A DNA stretch of 64,000 nucleotides from Haloechinothrix sp033042135 (GTDB lineage Bacteria; Actinomycetota; Actinomycetes; Mycobacteriales; Pseudonocardiaceae). The position numbers and the translations under genes are program-made. The stretch covers positions 434,001 to 498,000 of the forward strand of contig NZ_WBXM01000001.1 in NCBI RefSeq assembly GCF_033042135.1, given 5' to 3'. Every line of letters starts with the position of its first letter. Within the stretch, counting starts at the first letter, position 1. Below the pieces are notes generated by a model that saw nothing but the letters and a program-made list of their open reading frames with translations, was not told the origin of the DNA and searched no databases. Shown one piece after another: positions 59,433-64,000 of the stretch.

Positions 59433-60016
59433 CCGGTGGTGAGCGCGGCTGGGTCGAAGGTGATCGGGATCGGTTCGTCGACGCGGAGGGTTTCGCCTGC
59501 GCCGATGGTGTCGACGATGCGGTACTCGGCGAGCGCGACGAGCTCGTAGCGCAGGATGACGGGGAGGGGTTTGTCGCGGCCGCGGTAGTCGGCGGTTTCG
59601 ATCCGCCAGAAGTGCGGGATTCCCGCCTCGGCATACAGGTACGGCTTCTCGGTGCGGTCCCGGGTGGATGAACCTGGCGACACGATCTCGACCAGGAGAC
59701 GGACATCGTCCGGTTCGAGGAGCGGCCACGTGGCTCGACTCGGATTCCGCACTGCGACCACCAGGTCAGGAACCAGCGCGCCATCGGCCGAAAGGCGGAT
59801 GCCGACACCTTCCCACAAACGTACCGGTGCGCCCGCGGACCACGCCGCTGATCGAAGCAAGGTATGCAGATGGAACGAGAGTTCTTGGTGTTCGGGGCTA
59901 GGTGGCGGGCTCATGAGCAGCGCCCCGTCGATGAGCTCGTGCCGGTTGCCGTCCTCGGGCAGCGCCAGCAGATCGCGCACCGTCCACGGCCCGATGCCGT
60001 GGTGCGCTGCGGTCAT
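59429..60016 (-). CDS. Uma2 family endonuclease-like protein (DUF820)
   Basis: 195 aa. Seen: YLALPEDGNRHELIDG-like opening DLLALPEDGNRHELIDGALLM, EHQELSFHLHTLLRSAAW, VPDLVVAV and VRLLVEIVSPGSSTRDRTEKPYLYAEAGIPHFWRIE, the PD-(D/E)XK-like Uma2 pattern with its Asp, Glu and Lys. Known: Uma2 genes are numerous in actinobacteria and cyanobacteria; a nuclease role is suggested by fold, not proven. ATG 60016. It converges with the DUF2470 gene. Confidence 0.92.
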   Translation of the reverse strand: MTAAHHGIGPWTVRDLLALPEDGNRHELIDGALLMSPPPSPEHQELSFHLHTLLRSAAWSAGAPVRLWEGVGIRLSADGALVPDLVVAVRNPSRATWPLLEPDDVRLLVEIVSPGSSTRDRTEKPYLYAEAGIPHFWRIETADYRGRDKPLPVILRYELVALAEYRIVDTIGAGETLRVDEPIPITFDPAALTTG

Positions 60017-60097
60017 GGCTCACCTCCACTTGATCCGTATTCAAGCATGCCGCGACGGCCGCCTCAGACGCGCGACGTGACGGTGTTGGCTCGGCAT

Positions 60098-60134
60098 ACG
60101 ACGAACTCCCACCGACACGGTGGGAGTTCGTCGT
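60098..60134 (-). terminator. Stem-loop terminator between beta-lactamase-like and Uma2 genes
   Basis: Arms acgacgaactcccacc (60098-60113) and ggtgggagttcgtcgt (60119-60134) form a perfect 16-bp stem with loop gacac. It stands 65 bases after the stop of the serine hydrolase gene and 81 bases before the Uma2 start on the same strand. It has no long T-run, as usual for this GC range. It probably separates the two transcripts. Confidence 0.8.
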
Positions 60135-60199
60135 AGTCACTGGTCGCGAGTCGCTCCGGCCCTATGGCCGTTTCGCTCACGGCTCGGGTCCAGCGGGTC

Positions 60200-61477
60200 T
60201 CAGGGCATCGTTTGGCTGCCGAGCACGGAAAGTTCAGTCATGGGACGTGCGTCGAGCGGGTCGGCGTCGTCGGCGTCCTGGCAGAGCGCCGCCGGTAGCA
60301 CTCCGTTGATCATGCTGTCGGCGGACTCCATTGACGCTGTCAACGAACGCGTCATCCCGGTGGTGACCTGTCGCTGGGCACCGGCTGTGTGCAGACTCCA
60401 GGTGTGGTACCCGGGAAGATCCCCGCCGTGCCCCCACCACGTCTGCTCGTCGCACCGATCGCGCCATGCCATCAGGCCGAGCCCGTACTCGAACCCGCCC
60501 AGCTCGCCATCCGTGGCGACGGTGTTCTTCATGTCGGACAGCTCGTCGGCCGGGAGCAGCTCGCCGCCGAGCAGCGCCCGGAAGAACCGGTTGAGATCGC
60601 GCGGTGAGCTCACGAGGTTTCCGGAGGCCCACACCCGCGAATACTTGTATGTGGTCACGTCGGTCAGCGCAGCGGATTCGTCGTACAGCTGCTCGTAACC
60701 CCGGGCAGCCGGGCGTATCAGGAACGGAAAGTCGGTGACGAGTGCGGTGTCACGGAGGCGGAGCGGCCGGATGATCCGCTCCCGTAGCACCGCATGCAAA
60801 CCAGTTCCTGTCGTTTCTTCGAGGAGCATTCCGAGTACGACGTAACCGAGGTTCGAATATGACCAGCCCTCGCCGGGTGGGAACGTCAACGGTTCACCGT
60901 CGGTGCCGAGCTTGATGAGCTCCTCGGGGGTGAACCGCTCGAAGCGTTGCCGATCGACGTCCTCCAGTGATTCCCAGTGCGCGATGTCGCGCGGTATCCC
61001 ACTGGTGTGCTGCAATAGCTGCCGGACGGTGATCCGCTCATCGTAGGGCAGGACCCCGGGAAGGTAGTCGGCGATGTCGTCATCGAGCCCGAACGCGTCG
61101 TCGGCGACCGACTGGAGGACGGCTACGGCGACGAACGTTTTGGTGATGCTGGCTACCCGTAGACGTCCGTCCACACGGGGGGCGAAGTGGAAGCGCTCGT
61201 CCCTGACACCGCTGACACCGTGCCAGCTGTCGTTCCCGTGGTCGACAATGGCGAGGGCGGCGGGCGCGCCACCCGCTACGATCCCGTCAAGGGCCTCCTG
61301 TACCGAATCCAGCTCCGCGGCCGTGGGTGCGCTCGCTTCCTCGGCTGAAGCCACCGAGACATGTGACCACAGCAGGGCGGCTATCAGTCCTATGAGGACA
61401 AGTGTATGGCGTCGTGCTCGTTCGGCTCGCCGAACCCGACGACGTGACGTTCGCGCTGGTGCTGATCCGTGTCGCAT
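60200..61477 (-). CDS. Serine hydrolase, beta-lactamase/D-Ala-D-Ala carboxypeptidase family, exported
   Basis: 425 aa from ATG 61477, behind aggggga; the frame is open upstream without support. Seen: an Arg-rich N-terminus, then a signal-peptide or anchor helix LVLIGLIAALLWSHVSVASA, catalytic SITK motif (VASITKTF, serine and lysine), the YSN triad (YSNLGYVVLGML) and the HGG box WWGHGGDLPG. Known: such serine penicillin-recognising hydrolases include DD-carboxypeptidases, esterases and D-aminopeptidases. Substrate unknown. The His-Gly-Gly box replaces the KTG of true beta-lactamases. Confidence 0.9.
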   Translation of the reverse strand: MRHGSAPARTSRRRVRRAERARRHTLVLIGLIAALLWSHVSVASAEEASAPTAAELDSVQEALDGIVAGGAPAALAIVDHGNDSWHGVSGVRDERFHFAPRVDGRLRVASITKTFVAVAVLQSVADDAFGLDDDIADYLPGVLPYDERITVRQLLQHTSGIPRDIAHWESLEDVDRQRFERFTPEELIKLGTDGEPLTFPPGEGWSYSNLGYVVLGMLLEETTGTGLHAVLRERIIRPLRLRDTALVTDFPFLIRPAARGYEQLYDESAALTDVTTYKYSRVWASGNLVSSPRDLNRFFRALLGGELLPADELSDMKNTVATDGELGGFEYGLGLMAWRDRCDEQTWWGHGGDLPGYHTWSLHTAGAQRQVTTGMTRSLTASMESADSMINGVLPAALCQDADDADPLDARPMTELSVLGSQTMP

Positions 61478-61642
61478 CCGTCCCCCTAGTGCGTGGCAGC
61501 GTCGGTGTACGCGGCGGGGTCGGTGACCCCGTGTTGTTCGCGGCACAACCAACGGTGCCGTGATGACGACGGATGCGGTAGTTCGCGGTGTCACCGGCTA
61601 CCGGTGACAGCTGTCATGGTTCACAGGGGTCCGCTCGGCTGC

Positions 61643-63484
61643 TCAGGCCAGCCCGACCGCGCGCATCGCGAAGTGCACCTCGACCGCCACCTGATCCAGC
61701 GTCTCGGACACCACCAGCGAGCCGTGGCCCGCGTCGTAGCGGTAGAACGCGTACGGCACGCCGCGCTCGGCCAGCCGGTTCAGGTAGTTCTCGATCTGCC
61801 GGATCGGGCAGCGGGGGTCGTTGTCGCCCGCCAGCACCAGCACCGGCGCGCGAACCTCGTCGACGTAGGTGTGCGGTGAGCACTGCCGGTACACCTCAGG
61901 CAGCTCCTCAGGGGAACCGCCGAACAGGGCCCGGTCGAACGACCGAAGCTGTTCCATCTCGTCGGCGTAGGCCGCCGGGTAGTCGGCCACCGGGACGCTT
62001 GCGACCCCGGCCGCCCACCGCTGCGGCTGGGTACCCAGCGCCAGCAGGGTCAGGTAGCCACCCCACGAGGCCCCGGCGGCGACGCAGCGCCGGGGATCGG
62101 CCAGCCCGGAATCCACCGCCCAGTCGTGCACCGCGGCGACGTCCTCCAGCTCCGTCAGGCCCGGTCGTCCCTCGATGGCGTCGCGCCAGGCGGAGCCGTA
62201 GCCGGTCGAGCCGCGGTAGTTCACCTCGACGACCGCGAAACCCGCCTCCAGCCAGGTCGCGCGGTAGGCGGAGAACCGGTCCTCGTCGGCGGCGTGCGGA
62301 CCACCGTGCAGCAGGAACACCACGGGCAACGGGGCGCCCTCCGGCGCGTTCGCCGGGCGTGCGGCAAGAGCGTGGATCCGCCCCGCAGGGCCGTCGACGA
62401 AGGCGTCGCTGACCGGCTGGGACCCCGGGGGACGCTCGCCGGGCGGGGTGAGCAGCACGCGGTCGGTGCCCTCCGGGCCGCGGGCGCGGATCACCGGCGG
62501 AGTCTCCGCCGAGGACCAGGAGTACTCCACCGTGCCGTCCGGCCGCACCCCGGCGCCGCCGATGCGACCCGGCGGGATCTGCAAGTCGGTCAGCTCACCA
62601 CTGGCGATGTCGTAGCGGTACAGCGAGCTGCGGCCCGCGTGGAAGTGAAGAACCAGCAGCGCCGAGGCGTCCGGGTACCAGCCTGCGAGCACATCCCCCG
62701 GCAGGTCCAGCGAGAGCTCCTGCTCGGTGTCGCTTTCGGGCTCCCAAATCAGCAGCTCGTCCTTGCCGTACCGCTCGTGCGAGACCAGCAGCCGGGAATC
62801 GCCCGCGACAGGGGAGAACTCCGCCGCCGCCAGCCCCTTGCCCGGCCCGTCCCACTTCTCGGCGACCGTGCCGAACCCGTCGGTGGCCAGCACCCGCAGC
62901 GCGGGATGCCGCGAGTCGCCGTGCTCGGAGTGCGAGATTGCCAGCAGCCGCTCGTCCCGCGAGAGCGCGCTGACACCGGCGTCGTCGGTGCTGGTGTAGA
63001 ACGTGACGGTGCGGTCAGCGAAGCGCGCGTACAGGCTGCTGCCTGCATCGGTGGACACTCCCGCCGCGACGAGCGTACGCCCCAGCTCGAGGCCAGCCGG
63101 GTAGCCGTCCGGGACCTCGACCAGCGCGCGGCTGGCCTTCTCGCCCGTGGCATGGAACGGTTCGCAGACCCAGGACCCGAACTCGTCCCCGTCGGTGTCG
63201 TTGAACCACCAGATCGACGTGCCGTCGGGTGGCAGCGTCGCGATCACTGTGCCGTTGGGCCTGTCGGTGACCTTGCGGTGCTCGCCGGTGGTGCGGTTCC
63301 AGGCGTAGACCTCCCACACCCCGCTGGCGTTGGAGACGTAGATGTTGGCCTCCGGCGCGTCGAGCGCCCAGCTGGGAGGGGACATTCGCGGCGCGGTGAA
63401 TCGAGCGCGCCACCGGGCTTCGGCCTCGGGGTCGGCGAACAGGACTGACGGGATCTCGGGTGCAGGGTGGTTGTCGCGAGTCAC
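61643..63484 (-). CDS. S9 family prolyl oligopeptidase-type peptidase
   Basis: 613 aa from GTG 63484 (TRDNHPAPEIPSV). The frame extends upstream but runs through the tRNA gene and its terminator, so the shorter form is chosen. Seen: an N-terminal beta-propeller of repeated WVCEPF/LLVSHERYGKDELLIWEP-type strands, then the alpha/beta hydrolase with VVFLLHGGPHAADEDRFSAYRATW, the nucleophile CVAAGASWGGYLTLLALG, the acid VLVLAGDNDPRCP and the His YDAGHGSLV. Cytosolic hydrolysis of short peptides. There is no clear ribosome site, and the tRNA-Pro terminator ends 18 bases upstream. Confidence 0.9.
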   Translation of the reverse strand: MTRDNHPAPEIPSVLFADPEAEARWRARFTAPRMSPPSWALDAPEANIYVSNASGVWEVYAWNRTTGEHRKVTDRPNGTVIATLPPDGTSIWWFNDTDGDEFGSWVCEPFHATGEKASRALVEVPDGYPAGLELGRTLVAAGVSTDAGSSLYARFADRTVTFYTSTDDAGVSALSRDERLLAISHSEHGDSRHPALRVLATDGFGTVAEKWDGPGKGLAAAEFSPVAGDSRLLVSHERYGKDELLIWEPESDTEQELSLDLPGDVLAGWYPDASALLVLHFHAGRSSLYRYDIASGELTDLQIPPGRIGGAGVRPDGTVEYSWSSAETPPVIRARGPEGTDRVLLTPPGERPPGSQPVSDAFVDGPAGRIHALAARPANAPEGAPLPVVFLLHGGPHAADEDRFSAYRATWLEAGFAVVEVNYRGSTGYGSAWRDAIEGRPGLTELEDVAAVHDWAVDSGLADPRRCVAAGASWGGYLTLLALGTQPQRWAAGVASVPVADYPAAYADEMEQLRSFDRALFGGSPEELPEVYRQCSPHTYVDEVRAPVLVLAGDNDPRCPIRQIENYLNRLAERGVPYAFYRYDAGHGSLVVSETLDQVAVEVHFAMRAVGLA

Positions 63485-63501
63485 CCCCTGATCGTGCCAA
63501 A

Positions 63502-63562
63502 GGGCGAGCCGAAGGACTCCTCCGGTACCGCAGCGGCACCGGACAGGCCCTTCGGCTCGCCC
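63502..63562 (-). terminator. Stem-loop after tRNA-Pro
   Basis: Arms gggcgagccgaagg (63502-63515) and ccttcggctcgccc (63549-63562) form a perfect 14-bp stem, with a smaller hairpin tccggt/accgga inside. On the minus strand the stem follows the tRNA-Pro gene by 6 bases and ends in ctttgg. It lies just before the S9 peptidase start. Likely tRNA transcript terminator. Confidence 0.8.
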
Positions 63563-63567
63563 TGCTG

Positions 63568-63641
63568 TCGGGGTGGCGGGATTTGAACCCACGACCTCCT
63601 CGACCCGAACGAGGCGCGCTCCCAAGCTGCGCTACACCCCG
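63568..63641 (-). tRNA. tRNA-Pro (CGG)
   Basis: A 74-base cloverleaf on the minus strand: acceptor stem cggggtg paired with caccccg, anticodon loop ttcgggt with anticodon CGG reading CCG (proline), T-loop ggttcaaatcc, and discriminator A at 63568. CCA is not encoded in the DNA. The anticodon stem ctcg/cgag is perfect. The gene is followed by a strong stem-loop at 63502-63562. Confidence 0.93.
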
Positions 63642-63690
63642 GGATGGTTCTGCTGGCTAGCGCGGCTAGCGTGGCGAACCGCGTGCCAGT

Positions 63691-64000
63691 CTAGCCCACA
63701 TCGCTGCCGGCGCTGCAGCGGGCTCGATCCTGCCGTTGCGTCGCCGGTCGCGGGACGAGGGTGAGCAGGCTGGCCTCCGGGCGGCAGGCGAACCGCACCG
63801 GCGCGAACGGCGACGTCCCCAACCCCGCCGAGACGTGCAGCCACATGTGGGCACCCCACCGGGACGCGCCCCGCGCGCGGGAGCGGTCGAGCTCGCAGTT
63901 GGTCACCAGCGCACCGATACCGGGTACCCGCAGCTGGCCACCGTGGGTGTGCCCGGCGAGAACCAGGTCGTAGCCGTCACGCGCGAAGCTGTCCAGCACG
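63691..64000 (-). CDS. Metallophosphoesterase (calcineurin-like), C-terminal part (cut by window edge)
   Basis: About 103 residues before the stop at 63691; the gene starts beyond base 64000. Seen: the metal-binding GHTHGGQ of calcineurin-like phosphoesterases in VLAGHTHGGQLRVPG, and HVSAGLGTSPFAPVRFACRPEASLLTL, typical of the membrane-associated YkuE/YaeI-like actinobacterial group. The N-terminal metal ligands are outside the window. Substrate unknown (UDP-sugar lipid or cyclic nucleotide types exist). Confidence 0.88.
   Translation of the reverse strand, partial: VLDSFARDGYDLVLAGHTHGGQLRVPGIGALVTNCELDRSRARGASRWGAHMWLHVSAGLGTSPFAPVRFACRPEASLLTLVPRPATQRQDRARCSAGSDVG

Overview
The window is a 64 kb piece of a high-GC actinobacterial chromosome. 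Evidence for this is the very high GC with many GTG starts, a small SRP RNA beside dnaX, a DtxR/IdeR-type iron box, a CsoR-type copper operator, an XRE(DUF5753)-DUF397 gene pair and a LeuA with a leucine leader peptide. The order dnaX - ybaB/ebfC - recR ... leuA ... aspartokinase - asd matches what is known from Mycobacterium tuberculosis. The style of the accessory genes suggests Pseudonocardiaceae or a relative; this is inference, as no 16S rRNA is present. The window looks chromosomal: no IS element, prophage, plasmid gene or CRISPR array was recognised.

Layout. 1-1.7 kb: end of an aldehyde dehydrogenase, an MDR oxidoreductase, and a CopZ-like copper chaperone behind a CsoR-type palindrome. 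1.85-5.04 kb: maturation genes of a molybdenum hydroxylase (CoxD-like MoxR ATPase, CoxE-like VWA protein, XdhC/CoxI protein), then an ADP-ribosylglycohydrolase. 6-10.5 kb, minus strand: a membrane protein, an ABC-2 exporter, a hypothetical protein and a GT87-like mannosyltransferase. 10.8-15.4 kb: the structural genes coxS-coxL-coxM and a CoxG-like gene. The S-L-M order and the AYRGAGR motif mark this as the form II (CODH-like) type, so the substrate is uncertain.

15.5-19.3 kb: a tandem glycine riboswitch, a 22-codon leader ORF, gcvT, glyA and lipA (one-carbon/lipoate metabolism). 19.4-22.7 kb: SRP RNA, dnaX, ybaB/ebfC and recR. 22.9-28.8 kb: a five-gene peptide-type ABC importer. 28.6-30.7 kb: a divergent EamA exporter/LysR pair. 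30.9-36.5 kb: leuA with a leader-peptide attenuator, a small membrane protein, a nitroreductase, aspartokinase (with a probable internal start) and asd. 36.5-43.6 kb: GNAT, MFS, RtcB, DUF2797, two alpha/beta hydrolases and an acidic exported protein.

43.7-48.0 kb: an FMN reductase and an oxidative cluster (Tat-exported gluconate-dehydrogenase-like small subunit, GMC flavoprotein with a four-cysteine motif, Tat-exported ThuA-like protein). 48.0-54.1 kb: FMN reductase, VOC protein, a 1087-aa MalT/LuxR-like ATPase and a divergent MFS exporter. These share CGCGAGAT/ATCTCGCG palindromes in their control regions and form the best candidate in the window for an undescribed regulatory unit. 54.1-56.5 kb: alcohol dehydrogenase, GlsB-like protein and a formate/nitrite-transporter-family channel. 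56.8-64 kb: DUF397/XRE pair, two small overlapping ORFs, an iron-box-controlled DUF2470 protein, Uma2, a serine beta-lactamase-like hydrolase, an S9 peptidase, tRNA-Pro and a truncated metallophosphoesterase.
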